Source of the DNA: Rhizobium chutanense | GTDB lineage: Bacteria > Pseudomonadota > Alphaproteobacteria > Rhizobiales > Rhizobiaceae | Direction of reading: 5' to 3' | Assembly: GCF_002531935.1 (NCBI RefSeq) | Contig: NZ_NWSV01000020.1 | Location: 1-64,000 of the forward strand | DNA length: 64,000 nucleotides | Shown: piece by piece, positions 17,854 to 27,275 of the stretch | Numbering within the stretch: position 1 is the stretch's first letter | Layout of the letters: each line of letters starts with the position of its first letter | Translations under genes and position numbers: made by a program | Notes under the pieces: model-generated | The model's database searches: none | What the model was told of the DNA's origin: nothing | What the model saw: the letters and a program-made list of their open reading frames with translations, nothing else

Positions 17854-20489
17854 TTGGACTTCTGCGAACCCGTTCCGGTCGCCTCGTCGGCACCAGCGGC
17901 GGTGTAGCGCTGACAGTCGCCTTCATCGCGTGCCTGGGTGCCTTTTTGCAATCCAGCACGGCGGAGATGACGGCACGGTCTGTCGCCCACCTGCCCGTCG
18001 ATTGGCAGGTCCAGTCGCTGCCCGGGGCGGCCCCTAGTGTAATCGAGGCTGCGATCCATTCAGCCGCTCCGGTTACCAGCCTGCACCTTGTCAACTATGC
18101 CGACGTACCAAGCTTTGAGGCGAACACGGGAAGCACCGTGCAGACCACGGGCGGCGGGACAGTTGTTGGAATCGGGCCGGATTATTTTGGCCAATTCCCA
18201 GCACAGGTTCGACCGCTCCTTGGATCGGTCGACGGCGTTCTGATAGCGCAGCAGACTGCCGCCAACCTGGACGTCACAGTCGGAGATCAGGTCATCATCC
18301 ATCGCCAGCAAGCGCCCGATGTCAGCGTCACGATCACCGGCATCGTCGATTTGCCAAACGCCGACGCGATGTTTCAGGCCATCGGTGTCCGGGCTCGCGC
18401 CGCACCACAAGCCCCGCCGGACAACGTGCTGCTCTTGCCGATGTCTGAGTGGCGGCAGGTGTTCGAACAGCAAGGCGCCAGCCGGCCTGATACCATTAGG
18501 AGCGAGTTTCACGTCAAGCTCGATCATCGTGATCTGCCCTCCGGCCCGATCGCTGCGAGCACTTGGGCAACTGAGCGCGGCCACAATTTCGAGGCGCGCG
18601 CCGCTGGAGCCGCGCTGCTTGCAAACAACCTCGCGGCCCGATTGGAGGCTGTCCGCGAGGACGCCCTCTATGCGCGACTGATTTTCCTCTTTCTCGGGGC
18701 CCCGGGGGCTATCCTCGCCATCCTCCTTACGCTTGCCGTAGCCGGAGCTGGGCGGGACAGGCGCCGCCGCGACCAGGCGTTGCTGCGCTTGCGGGGGGCA
18801 ACGGTCGATACGGTTCTTCGCTTGACTGCCGCTGAAGCGGCAGTTGCGGGCCTCGGCGGTGCGATCCTCGGTCTTCTCCTTGCTGCTCTTGCCGCGAATT
18901 TTATCCTGGGGATGGCACTCTTGAGCAGCGCAGCGGTTCCGTTGCTCAGCGCTGTGGCGGTGGCGGGGATCGCGCTTTCGCTCGCAGCGATCCTGATCCC
19001 CGCCTGGCGCGACGCACGCGGCTCGACCATTGCTGCCGCCCGGCGGCCAATCGGCAATGACCGGACACCAACGTGGCTCCGCTTGTATCTTGATCTGGTG
19101 CTGCTGGCGCTCGCCGCGGCGCTCTACTGGCGTTCAGCAGCGAGCGGTTACCAGGTCGTTCTCGCACCGGAGGGCGTGGCAGCGGCGGCGGTCGACTACA
19201 CTGCCTTCCTCGCCCCTTTGTTGCTCTGGACCGGCCTGGCGCTATCGGCCATGCGGCTCGTCGGAGCCGGGTTGCGGCAAGGCCGGCCGGTGATCGCTAG
19301 GGGCTTGCGCCCCGTCGCTGGGCGTCTGGCGGATGTGGTGGCCGCGACATTTGGGCGGCAAGGCCGCCGACTGACTGCTGGCATTGGCCTGGCTGCGCTT
19401 GCTTTCGCCTTTGCATCGTCAACCGCGATTTTCAACGCGACCTATGAGGCTCAGGCGCGGGTCGACGCTGAACTCACCAACGGGGCCGACGTCGCCGTCA
19501 CAGGCACATCCGCCGCGCCCGCATCCCAGGCACTCGCGCGTCTTTCCAAACTACCGGGCATAGCGGCTTCCCAGCCGATGCAACACCGATACGCTTATGT
19601 GGGAGCCGACCTTCAGGATCTCTACGGCATCGATCCGATGCGCATCGGGACAGCCACGGCGATCTCCGACGCCTATTTCGCCAATGGCGATGCCACGGCG
19701 GCACTCGCCGACCTTGCACAGACGCCGGACGGCGTGCTCGTTTCGCAGGAAACGGTAAACGACTATCAGCTCAGCCGCGGCGACAGCATCAACCTTCGTC
19801 TGCAAAACGCAGCCGATCACCAATATCACGTCGTGCCATTTCACATCGTGGGCGTGGTGCGCGAATTCCCGACCGCACCGAAGGATTCGTTCCTGGTCGC
19901 TAACGCGGCTTACATCGCCCAGCAGACAGGTTCCTCGGCAAGCGAGATTGTTCTCATTCGATCGAGCGGTGATCCCGCCCGCGTCGCTTTGGCCGCCCGA
20001 AATGCGACTGCGGGCATCCCTGGACTCAAGGTCAGCCAGATCGGCGATGCCGTCGCCCTGATCGGGTCGAGCCTCACCGCCATTGACCTCGCCGGCTTGA
20101 CGCGGCTTGAACTGATCTATGCCTTAGTCGTGCTGGCCGCCTCAGGCGGACTGGTGCTTGGCCTTGGCTTTGCCGACCGCGAGCGCTCGTTTGCCGTTCT
20201 CGTGGCTCTAGGAGCCCGACCGCGACAGCTCGGCGCCTTCCTCTGGAGTGAAGCAGCATTGGTTACTGGCAGCGGCATGGTCCTAGGTCTCGGGGCAGGC
20301 ATGCTGATTGCCTACGTGCTCGTCAAGCTGCTGATTGGGGTGTTCGACCCACCGCCCGATACGCTTTCGATGCCATGGCTTTATCTCCTAGCTCTTATCG
20401 TGACGACAGCGGGCGTGGCTCTGGTGGCCGCGACTGGCGAGGCAATACGCAGCCGGACACACGTCACTGAGAAGCTCAGAGGCGAGTGA
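17835..20489 (+). CDS. FtsX/MacB-like ABC transporter permease, large single-chain form
   Basis: An 884-residue membrane protein. After a first helix (about 20-40) comes a MacB_PCD-like periplasmic domain, then an FtsX domain with three helices (about 280-385), further helices (about 405-470), a second periplasmic domain (about 540-740) and a C-terminal FtsX domain (about 750-870). One chain thus carries both FtsX halves that LolC and LolE split between two proteins. Such permeases move lipoproteins, peptides or lipids by mechanotransmission. The exported protein at 15938 may be a partner. Confidence 0.85.
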   Translation: MYRYWLIGLLRTRSGRLVGTSGGVALTVAFIACLGAFLQSSTAEMTARSVAHLPVDWQVQSLPGAAPSVIEAAIHSAAPVTSLHLVNYADVPSFEANTGSTVQTTGGGTVVGIGPDYFGQFPAQVRPLLGSVDGVLIAQQTAANLDVTVGDQVIIHRQQAPDVSVTITGIVDLPNADAMFQAIGVRARAAPQAPPDNVLLLPMSEWRQVFEQQGASRPDTIRSEFHVKLDHRDLPSGPIAASTWATERGHNFEARAAGAALLANNLAARLEAVREDALYARLIFLFLGAPGAILAILLTLAVAGAGRDRRRRDQALLRLRGATVDTVLRLTAAEAAVAGLGGAILGLLLAALAANFILGMALLSSAAVPLLSAVAVAGIALSLAAILIPAWRDARGSTIAAARRPIGNDRTPTWLRLYLDLVLLALAAALYWRSAASGYQVVLAPEGVAAAAVDYTAFLAPLLLWTGLALSAMRLVGAGLRQGRPVIARGLRPVAGRLADVVAATFGRQGRRLTAGIGLAALAFAFASSTAIFNATYEAQARVDAELTNGADVAVTGTSAAPASQALARLSKLPGIAASQPMQHRYAYVGADLQDLYGIDPMRIGTATAISDAYFANGDATAALADLAQTPDGVLVSQETVNDYQLSRGDSINLRLQNAADHQYHVVPFHIVGVVREFPTAPKDSFLVANAAYIAQQTGSSASEIVLIRSSGDPARVALAARNATAGIPGLKVSQIGDAVALIGSSLTAIDLAGLTRLELIYALVVLAASGGLVLGLGFADRERSFAVLVALGARPRQLGAFLWSEAALVTGSGMVLGLGAGMLIAYVLVKLLIGVFDPPPDTLSMPWLYLLALIVTTAGVALVAATGEAIRSRTHVTEKLRGE

Positions 20490-20568
20490 GACCCTGTTTT
20501 CCCGCAACCATGCCGCCGTTACGGGAAAGATAGATATCGGCGGCCGAGATCTTGAAAGGATTAAGCAA

Positions 20569-20820
20569 ATGAAACCGCAAATGACCATGGCCGCCATTCT
20601 AGTGCTGGCGCCGATCGGTGTCGCATTCGCTGCACAGACATCCGGCACGATCACCGCGATCAGCAAGAAAGCCGATACGATCACGCTGTCGGACGGCAAG
20701 ACTTACGTCCTGCCCGAAGGAATTGAAGACACCAAACTCCGCGTCGGCGAGAAGGTTCAGCTAACTTATGCGGACAAGGCCGGTAAGGCGGTTGTCTCTC
20801 ATCTGGTTCCGCAGAAATGA
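20569..20820 (+). CDS. DUF1344-family small exported protein
   Basis: An 83-residue protein with a signal peptide (to about VAFAAQ) and a single small beta-barrel-like domain: SGTITAISKKADTITLSDGK, then YVLPEGIEDTKLRVGEKVQL. This matches the DUF1344 family of periplasmic proteins common in rhizobia. The function is unknown; the fold resembles small OB-like barrels. A strong terminator-like stem follows at once, so it probably ends the transcript begun upstream. Confidence 0.8.
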   Translation: MKPQMTMAAILVLAPIGVAFAAQTSGTITAISKKADTITLSDGKTYVLPEGIEDTKLRVGEKVQLTYADKAGKAVVSHLVPQK

Positions 20821-20824
20821 AGAT

Positions 20825-20856
20825 TGCGGCGGCCGGAGCCATTACCGGCTGCCGCA
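20825..20856 (+). terminator. Stem-loop terminator after the DUF1344 gene
   Basis: A 12-base stem (TGCGGCGGCCGG with CCGGCTGCCGCA, one G-U pair) closes an eight-base loop five bases after the stop codon. It is GC-rich and followed by TTCG rather than a long T-run. It is the best terminator candidate in the window. Confidence 0.7.
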
Positions 20857-21081
20857 TTCGCTCGCGCGCAATTGGGACGGGTTGACTACGTGTCCGATGT
20901 CCCCGGACATGCGCCCTAATTCTCAGCTAATTGAATCCGCGTAGTCAAAACGGGCCAGCCGACCGTCGCCCGCAACCGGACAAACGATAGCGCTACTGCA
21001 CCAGGCGCTCCATTCAACCGGCGAGGAGCGGCACTGAAGTGACGCCTTCCTTGCACCGCCAAAATTCGGAGAAATCCAGTG

Positions 21082-21471
21082 ATGAGACAGATTTTTCTTG
21101 TCATCGCACTCATTGCCGCCCCAGTGGCGGCCTTCACGAGCTTTGAACTCTACGCCAACAATGCGCCCGCCGAGGCGGCGGATCTAGGCGATCTATCATC
21201 GTTCAAAGCCATCGTCGCCGATGTTCAGAGTCTCGCTTCCAAAGGAGACCTGCCGGCCGCCGCAAAGCGTATCACCGATTATGAGACGGCCTGGGACGAG
21301 GCCGAATCCGCAATCCGTCCGCTGAATCCGAACGACTGGAACAACATTGATGCTGCCTCCGACGCAGCGCTGAAGGCGCTGCGTCAATCCGCTCCATCGG
21401 CCGACAAAGTCAATAACACACTTGCCGCTCTCATGGCGGTTCTCAACAACCCGGCTCAACCTTCTCACTAG
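21082..21471 (+). CDS. Small exported protein of unknown function
   Basis: A 129-residue protein with a signal-anchor or signal peptide (MRQIFLVIALIAAPVAAFTS). The rest is a soluble helical region, SSFKAIVADVQSLASKGDLP, then 'RITDYETAWDEAESAIRPLN', that looks like a TPR-like or four-helix fold with an acidic 'AWDEAESA' motif. Similar proteins occur next to DUF347-repeat membrane proteins, but I cannot name a function. The ATG at 21082 follows a GGAG site. It precedes the COG4705 gene by 77 bases. Confidence 0.65.
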   Translation: MRQIFLVIALIAAPVAAFTSFELYANNAPAEAADLGDLSSFKAIVADVQSLASKGDLPAAAKRITDYETAWDEAESAIRPLNPNDWNNIDAASDAALKALRQSAPSADKVNNTLAALMAVLNNPAQPSH

Positions 21472-21547
21472 GCGGGCGGTTAAAACCGCGCGACCCTGTA
21501 TCAGAACTGTCCCGCGAGACGTCAGCGCTCGCTCAAGGAGACCCGTC

Positions 21548-22387
21548 ATGTCTGCACCGAACGCCAAAGCTGTCGTTTACAATCGTGTTCCCCGTGTCAC
21601 CACCGAATTCTGGCTCATCAAACTGATGGCCGTTACCATGGGTGAAACGGCTGCCGACTATCTAAGCGTGCAAATGGGTCTGGGCCTGACGGCGACGTCG
21701 CTGATTATGTCCGCAATTCTCGCTGTCGCATTGGTTTGGCAGTTTGCGCAGAAGAAATATGTTCCCGCCCCCTATTGGTTTTCCGTGGTGCTGATCAGCA
21801 TCGTTGGCACATTGATTACCGACAATCTGGTCGACAACTTCCGTGTGCCACTGCTGGATACGACCATTGCATTCTCAATAGCCCTGGCGCTGACTTTCCT
21901 GCTGTGGTTCCAGACGGAGCGTACACTTTCCATCCACTCGATATTCTCCGGGCGGCGCGAGGCCTTCTATTGGCTCGCTATCCTATTCACCTTCGCGCTC
22001 GGCACGGCCGCCGGCGATCTGGTTGCCGAGAAATTCGCGCTCGGATACTTGGCTACCGGCATCCTGTTCGGCATGATCATCATCTCGCTCTCCATTGGCT
22101 ACTTCTTCTTGGGTCTGGATCCGATATTGGGCTTCTGGCTGGTCTACATTCTGACAAGGCCTCTGGGCGCGTCGCTCGGCGACCTGATGTCTCAGCCAGC
22201 ACAATACGGTGGCCTCGGCCTTGGCACAGTCGTAACGAGTGCAATCTTCCTCGCCGCGATCGTCACGATTGTAGCCCTCATGAGCGCGCGGCATGAAGGC
22301 GAGGAACTGAACGAGATCGGCGACGATGACGAGGTGGCAAAGGCGAGCCGAGGCGAGAGGTTTACGATTGCCGAAAAAGAGCTCTAG
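21548..22387 (+). CDS. COG4705 membrane protein with DUF347 repeats
   Basis: A 279-residue inner membrane protein with about eight helices, built of related units. The recurring pattern is 'K...VTMGETAADYLSVQMGLG', 'TLITDNLVDN', 'LGTAAGDLVAEKFALGYL' and 'RPLGASLGDLMSQP', each with a conserved small-residue-Asp pair, as in PF03988 (DUF347). The start has an AAGGAG site; reading further upstream would enter the previous gene. The acidic residues inside helices suggest ion or small-molecule handling, but the function is not established. It is the last gene on this side of the two-component system. Confidence 0.8.
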   Translation: MSAPNAKAVVYNRVPRVTTEFWLIKLMAVTMGETAADYLSVQMGLGLTATSLIMSAILAVALVWQFAQKKYVPAPYWFSVVLISIVGTLITDNLVDNFRVPLLDTTIAFSIALALTFLLWFQTERTLSIHSIFSGRREAFYWLAILFTFALGTAAGDLVAEKFALGYLATGILFGMIIISLSIGYFFLGLDPILGFWLVYILTRPLGASLGDLMSQPAQYGGLGLGTVVTSAIFLAAIVTIVALMSARHEGEELNEIGDDDEVAKASRGERFTIAEKEL

Positions 22388-22665
22388 CGTAGACTCCGCG
22401 TCCTCCAGCAAACGACCCCAACAATGGCAAGTGCGCGGCATCATTGCTATGACGAACGGAACAGCGGCGGCGGCAGTGGACGAACCGCATTCGCGCCGCG
22501 CCACATGCGTTTATAGCCGTTGAAGATATTATGAATTGGCGGTCCAATTGCAGTCGGGACCGCCACGGTGTGATCGAGCGTGCTGCTTTTGGGGCCGCAT
22601 TCCTTTGCGCGCTTCGGAAGGCTCCCTTTCCGGAACAGGGTGGCGCGCTACTCTACTGTGCAGAG

Positions 22666-22944
22666 TTAATTTCGCCCTTTCGATGACTTCGCCAGCATCT
22701 CGCTCAGCGTGGCCGCCGAGAGCATGGCTTCCGCCAAAAGCTTCTTGAGCTTCTGGTTCTCTTCCTCCAGCGCTCGCACCCTTCTGGCTTCGAGACCGGC
22801 GCTTCCGAAGTGCAGGGATTGCCACCGATAGAAGGTCGGCTCGCTGATGCCGTGCTTGTGGCAAACATCTGCCACCGTCACGCCGGCCTGGTGCTCCTTC
22901 AGAATGATCGTAATCTGGTCGTCGTCGAATTTCCTCTTGCCCAT
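22666..22944 (-). mobile_element. IS3-family transposase OrfA remnant
   Basis: The reading MGKRKFDDDQITIILKEHQA followed by 'VADVCHKHGISEPTFYRWQ' and 'RVRALEEENQKLKKLLAEAM' is a standard IS3-group OrfA: a helix-turn-helix and a leucine-zipper-like coil. It runs to a stop at 22666 after MLAKSSKGRN, where an intact element would go on to OrfB. No DDE domain is found, so the element is incomplete and immobile by itself. It begins eight bases after the stop codon of the secretion gene hlyD, so the insertion point is at or next to that stop. Confidence 0.85.
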
Positions 22945-22951
22945 CACCGCT

Positions 22952-24394
22952 TCAGTCCTCACGAAATGCTCTGTTGAAGCTGTCGAGAAGTGGTCTGACA
23001 GCATAGAGCGCCACGCTGCTTTTGCCTGTTTCGATCAGTGTTTGTGCGGGCATGCCCGCGACCAGTTCGACATCGCGCATTTTCGCCAGCCGCTCGTCCG
23101 TTACACGGATCGTCGCGGCAAAATAGGGCTGGCCGTTCTGCGGATCGGTGAGACGGTCCGCTGATACATACTCGACCCGACCTTTCAGGAGTGGAACGCG
23201 CCGCTGATTGTATGGCAGGAGGTGAATCTGTGCCTTGAGCCCCGCATGGACGAGATTGATATCTTCCGGTCTGACGTGGGCAGAGACGATAAGGCGATCG
23301 GCGCGCGGCAGAAGATCGACGAGCGGTTCTCCCGCACCGATCACCCCACCTGATGTGTGGATGCGCAGGTTCATGACCGTTCCATCTTCGGGAGCACGGA
23401 TATCGGTCCTTGAAAGCTGGTCGTCGATCGCCCGCAGGCGCTCGCGCAGCTGCATGATCCGGCTTTCCGTGTCGCGCATGCCCTGGGCGACTTCGCTCAA
23501 CCGGTCGCTCTCGAGCTTTGCGAGATCGGCCTGGGCTTCGCTGATCACCTGATAGGCGCGGGAAATCTGTGCCTCCACTTGCCCCTGCTGGCCATCCAGG
23601 TCTGCCTTTTCGCGCTGGAGGTTGAGAAGCCTGCTCCTTCTTTCCAGCCCTTTGGCGGTGAGGTCCGTGACCTGATCCAGTTCCTGGCTCGAGATTGCGG
23701 CTCTGTCGGCCAGTGCCGCCTTCTGCGCGCCAAGTCCGACGATTTCCTGCCGCACCTGGGCGATTTTTTCATTGGCGATCTGAATTTCCGCCTGCATGAC
23801 CCGGCGACGCGCTTCGAAGATTTTCTGTTGCCCACTGAGGATCGCGCTGACGGAGGGGTATCGGTCCATGGCTGCCCTGAGATCCTCGGGATAGGCCACA
23901 TGGTCGCCGCCCGTCTGCTCCGCAAGCAGACGGGCGCGGCTTCCTTCGGCATCCCAAAGTTGCCCTTGGAGGCTGTCGCGCTCCGAGCGAAACTTCGTGT
24001 CGTCGAGTTCGATCAAGATCTGTCCGGCCATGATCGCGTCGCCGTTTTTGACGAGGATCCGTCGGACAATTCCGCCTTCCAGGTGCTGAATGGTCTTGCG
24101 GCTGGACTCCGGCTCGATAACGCCCGCGGCGACCGCAGCGCTTTTCAGCGGCGCCAGAACCGACCATATTCCCAATCCGACGATGAAAACCAGGATCAAC
24201 AGGTTCCCCGTCCAGACGACGCTTTTGAGCCCCGGCATAGGCGAAGGGGGGGCGGGTCCGCGCTGTTTCTGTTCGATCACCGGTGCATAGGCCGTCTGTT
24301 GCCTGGCTGCCGTCGGCCGCTGAGCCAACCGCTGGTCCATCCTTGATGGATTTGAAAATCTCGCCGGCGTTGGGTCCAGTGGAACAAGGGTCAT
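22952..24394 (-). CDS. Type I secretion membrane fusion protein (HlyD/PrsE family)
   Basis: A 480-residue periplasmic adaptor. A single membrane helix (about 60-80) follows a Pro-rich cytosolic tail; then come the lipoyl-like segment (RRILVKNGDAIMAGQILIEL), a long coiled coil (about 150-310) and the barrel domain ending MPAQTLIETGKSSVALYAVR. It links the ABC protein to an outer membrane TolC-type channel, which is not encoded here. I prefer the ATG at 24394, 13 bases after the ABC gene; an ATG at 24448 would overlap that gene. The C-terminus looks complete despite the IS remnant next door. Confidence 0.85.
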   Translation of the reverse strand: MTLVPLDPTPARFSNPSRMDQRLAQRPTAARQQTAYAPVIEQKQRGPAPPSPMPGLKSVVWTGNLLILVFIVGLGIWSVLAPLKSAAVAAGVIEPESSRKTIQHLEGGIVRRILVKNGDAIMAGQILIELDDTKFRSERDSLQGQLWDAEGSRARLLAEQTGGDHVAYPEDLRAAMDRYPSVSAILSGQQKIFEARRRVMQAEIQIANEKIAQVRQEIVGLGAQKAALADRAAISSQELDQVTDLTAKGLERRSRLLNLQREKADLDGQQGQVEAQISRAYQVISEAQADLAKLESDRLSEVAQGMRDTESRIMQLRERLRAIDDQLSRTDIRAPEDGTVMNLRIHTSGGVIGAGEPLVDLLPRADRLIVSAHVRPEDINLVHAGLKAQIHLLPYNQRRVPLLKGRVEYVSADRLTDPQNGQPYFAATIRVTDERLAKMRDVELVAGMPAQTLIETGKSSVALYAVRPLLDSFNRAFRED

Positions 24395-24407
24395 GGCGGC
24401 GTCTTCC

Positions 24408-26123
24408 CTACGTTCCTGTTCGAGACGGTGGTTGAAGATAGGTTTCATAAATCCGCTCGCTGTCGCCGAAGGCGGCTACCGTCCCGTTGCGCATGATGGC
24501 AATCTTGTTGGTGACCGGCAGGATCCCCATCCGATGGGTGATGACAACGACGATCATCCCCCTGGATTTCATGCGCTCGATTGCCGTAAACAGCATGCGT
24601 TCGCCGTCATAATCCAGGCTCGAATTCGGATCGTCGAGAACGATAAGAGACGGATTTCCATAGGCAGCCCGCGCCAGTCCCAGCTGTTGGCGCTGCGCGC
24701 GAAGGAGCAGGTTTCCACCTTCGCCGATATCGGTCTCGTAGCCCTGCGGCAGCCGCATGATCGCCTCGTGCAATCCAACCAGCTTGGCGGCGTCGATCGC
24801 TTTGCCGGGATCTCCACCGTCCAGCCGGCCGATCACATCCTTGATTGCGCCGCCGAAGAGCTCGATGTCCTGCGGCAGGTACCCGACATGGCGGGTCCCG
24901 CCGCACAGACGCAGAGCCGAGATATCGACCCCACCGAGGAGCGCATATCCGCTCGTTGCCGGCACGACGCCTGCGATCACCCGACCAAGCGTCGATTTTC
25001 CCGATCCCGACGGACCGATGAGCGCTATGCAGTCGCCCGGCGTCAGCCGCAATGTGATATCGGTCAATATCGGCCGATCGGCGAATGGCTTGAAATAGCT
25101 GACGTTATCGAGAAGGAGGCCATTGGGCTCCGGTAGAGGCACCATCCGCGCATCGCAGTCCGATGCGACTGTTATCAGCATTCTGTTCAGGCGATGGAAG
25201 GCATTGCGCGCAAACATAAAGGAGCGCCATGCACCTATTGCGCCCTCGATCGGTGCGAGCCCGCGCCCGAGCAGCAGGCTGGCAACGAAGATGATCCCGG
25301 GACTGCCGCTGTTTGCGAGTACCAGCCATGTCGCGGATCCCATCATGAAGATCTGTGCAAGTGTGCGGATCGATTTGGAAAAACCAAGAATGATCTCGGT
25401 GCGATGCATGGCGATGTCCTGCGCCCTTCTTGCCATTTCCGCGTCGCGATAGACGATCAGCGCTGCGCCGTCCTGCATGCCCATTGCCCTGATAACCTCG
25501 ATATTCTTGAGGGCGGTCGCAAATCGCAGATAGCTCCTCGAAAGGGCAAGATTGGCGTGGGCAAGCGGTTCTCGCGTCGCCAGTTCCGTCATGAACGCAA
25601 ACAGCAGAAGTGCCAGTGCGCTCAGAAGGCCGATGGTCCCAAGCAGCGGATGAACGAGAAAGAGCAGGAGCAGGAATATCGGCGCCCAGGGAACGTCAAA
25701 AAAAAGCGAGCTGGCCGGTGAATCGAGGAATTGGCGCAATGCCGCCAGGTCCCTGTAGCATTCCGTGGCAGCTCCCGTATCGGCGCGGGCGGCATATTCG
25801 AACGAGGCGGTGAGCACCATGGGGCGTAGCCTGTGGTCCAGCCAACTGCCGATGCGCGAAAGAGCTGCCCTGCGCACGATATCCAGCGTGGACCCGACCA
25901 CAACGGCAATGGCGATGATCATCGTCAGCATCACGAGCGTGTCGACGCTTCGGCTCGACATGACCCTGTCATAGATCTGCAGGAGATAGATGGAAGGCGC
26001 CAGAAGAAAGAGATTGTAGCCGCAACTATAGAGGAAGACCAAGCCGAAGGCGCCGGCACAAGCGCGCAGCGCAACAACAAGCTGTGTCGGCGGGCGCGGT
26101 GGCTTTATGGAAATCGTTGTCAT
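24408..26123 (-). CDS. Type I secretion ABC permease/ATPase (PrtD/PrsD family) with degenerate ATPase motifs
   Basis: A 571-residue half-transporter: membrane domain about 20-310, nucleotide-binding domain about 330-560. Walker A GPSGSGKST (370-378) and the H loop (H530) are normal. The signature, normally LSGGQRQR, reads LLRAQRQQ (473-480), and Walker B is LIVLDDPN with D498 in place of the catalytic Glu. Both changes are clear in the bases. Such a protein may hydrolyse ATP slowly or need a partner. It lacks the N-terminal C39-like domain, as in PrtD. It sits between the fusion protein and a glycine-rich putative substrate. Confidence 0.85.
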   Translation of the reverse strand: MTTISIKPPRPPTQLVVALRACAGAFGLVFLYSCGYNLFLLAPSIYLLQIYDRVMSSRSVDTLVMLTMIIAIAVVVGSTLDIVRRAALSRIGSWLDHRLRPMVLTASFEYAARADTGAATECYRDLAALRQFLDSPASSLFFDVPWAPIFLLLLFLVHPLLGTIGLLSALALLLFAFMTELATREPLAHANLALSRSYLRFATALKNIEVIRAMGMQDGAALIVYRDAEMARRAQDIAMHRTEIILGFSKSIRTLAQIFMMGSATWLVLANSGSPGIIFVASLLLGRGLAPIEGAIGAWRSFMFARNAFHRLNRMLITVASDCDARMVPLPEPNGLLLDNVSYFKPFADRPILTDITLRLTPGDCIALIGPSGSGKSTLGRVIAGVVPATSGYALLGGVDISALRLCGGTRHVGYLPQDIELFGGAIKDVIGRLDGGDPGKAIDAAKLVGLHEAIMRLPQGYETDIGEGGNLLLRAQRQQLGLARAAYGNPSLIVLDDPNSSLDYDGERMLFTAIERMKSRGMIVVVITHRMGILPVTNKIAIMRNGTVAAFGDSERIYETYLQPPSRTGT

Positions 26124-26230
26124 TATCAGATCTCGCTGCACTTGATACTGACAAGAAGAGGCTGCCGGCTGGTCGAGTCATCCCTGAGGGTCGCCAGCCG
26201 AAGCCGGCGGCCCTCATAGGCCTGAATGCA

Positions 26231-26800
26231 TCAGCCAAGATGGCTGACATCGATATGGCCGAAGGCGTTTATGAAATGATCGAGAGAATTGTTCACCGTC
26301 GTCGTTTCGGGATCCGTGTGAACCAGAGCCGACGAGATATCGCCGCCTAAGGCGTTGTTTCCGTTGCCGCCGTTGCCGCCGACGCCTGCCAGGATGGTGG
26401 CATGCTGATCAGCCACGAGTTGCGTATATTGGGTGGCGGTCGTCGCCGCAGCCACCGAAGCCGTGTCATGGCCGCTCGTGTTGCCTTGATCGCCGTTGGA
26501 GTGGGCGTTTCCTCCAGCGCCGCCGGCGCCGCTGGTCAGCGATGCCAGGAAGCCATACTGGGCCTGGCTCAAGCCACCGGATCCACCACCGCCGGCGTCC
26601 CAATCTGCCGTCTGCCAAACGTGATCGCCGTTGTGCAGATGGGTGGATGCGCCGTCGACCGTTTGCACGGGCGAGATATAGGCAACCGGATTGTAATTGA
26701 TGTTCCCATCATTGTGGCCATCACCGCCGTTGCCGGCTTTCGCATCGCCCGCATCCGGGTGGTTGAGATTAATCGTGTCGGATATTTGTGGAATAGGCAT
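26231..26800 (-). CDS. Glycine/asparagine-rich protein, putative type I substrate
   Basis: A 189-residue acidic protein without a signal peptide, rich in Gly, Asn, His and Ala. Gly-rich runs (KAGNGGDGHNDGNINYN, DAGGGGSGGL, GAGGAGGNAHSNGDQGN, GVGGNGGNGNNALGGD) alternate with short hydrophobic stretches. The ATG at 26800 has an AAGGAG site. It lacks the classical RTX nonamer with regularly placed Asp. It is the first gene before the type I secretion pair and reads with it, so it is likely the exported cargo. I cannot name its activity. Confidence 0.7.
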   Translation of the reverse strand: MPIPQISDTINLNHPDAGDAKAGNGGDGHNDGNINYNPVAYISPVQTVDGASTHLHNGDHVWQTADWDAGGGGSGGLSQAQYGFLASLTSGAGGAGGNAHSNGDQGNTSGHDTASVAAATTATQYTQLVADQHATILAGVGGNGGNGNNALGGDISSALVHTDPETTTVNNSLDHFINAFGHIDVSHLG

Positions 26801-27275
26801 TGATGTCACTCCTTCTACTTGGTTTCGTCCGCGTTGGTTTTTACGGCGTCCCCCTACGGCGTGCGTTCGGCACTTCACCGCAGCCAATACAACCGCGGTC
26901 GAATATTGCCTGCGATTTAATCTCCGAACTATCTAGATATTCGGGGGCACTCCTTCGGATGTATACTTGACGTTCCAGAGCGTTATTTGGATTGGTGTTT
27001 GATGAGTTGGTGTGGGTCGCATGGCGCTGATCATGTCTGCGAACCTCGTCGAAGCGACGCCGGGGCCTCTAATCCAAAGGCGGATCGGTGCTTGCAAATT
27101 CCCGTAACGGCCGCTGCGGCCATGACAGCCAAATGGCTACGGAACTAGCCAACAGGATGTAGACGAATTGCAGGCTCCGCTTTTCCTGCGTTCAGATGCA
27201 CAATGACGGAACAATTCAGGCTGCATCACGCCGCATGCTCGGTTGGCACGCGGTCGACCGCGAATGGAGACGGTA
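26801..27275. other. Divergent intergenic region between the two glycine-rich genes
   Basis: About 475 bases with no convincing gene. It must hold the promoters for the secretion operon (leftward) and the repeat-protein gene (rightward). It is richer in A and T than its neighbours around 26910-27010. No clear operator palindrome was seen. Confidence 0.5.
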
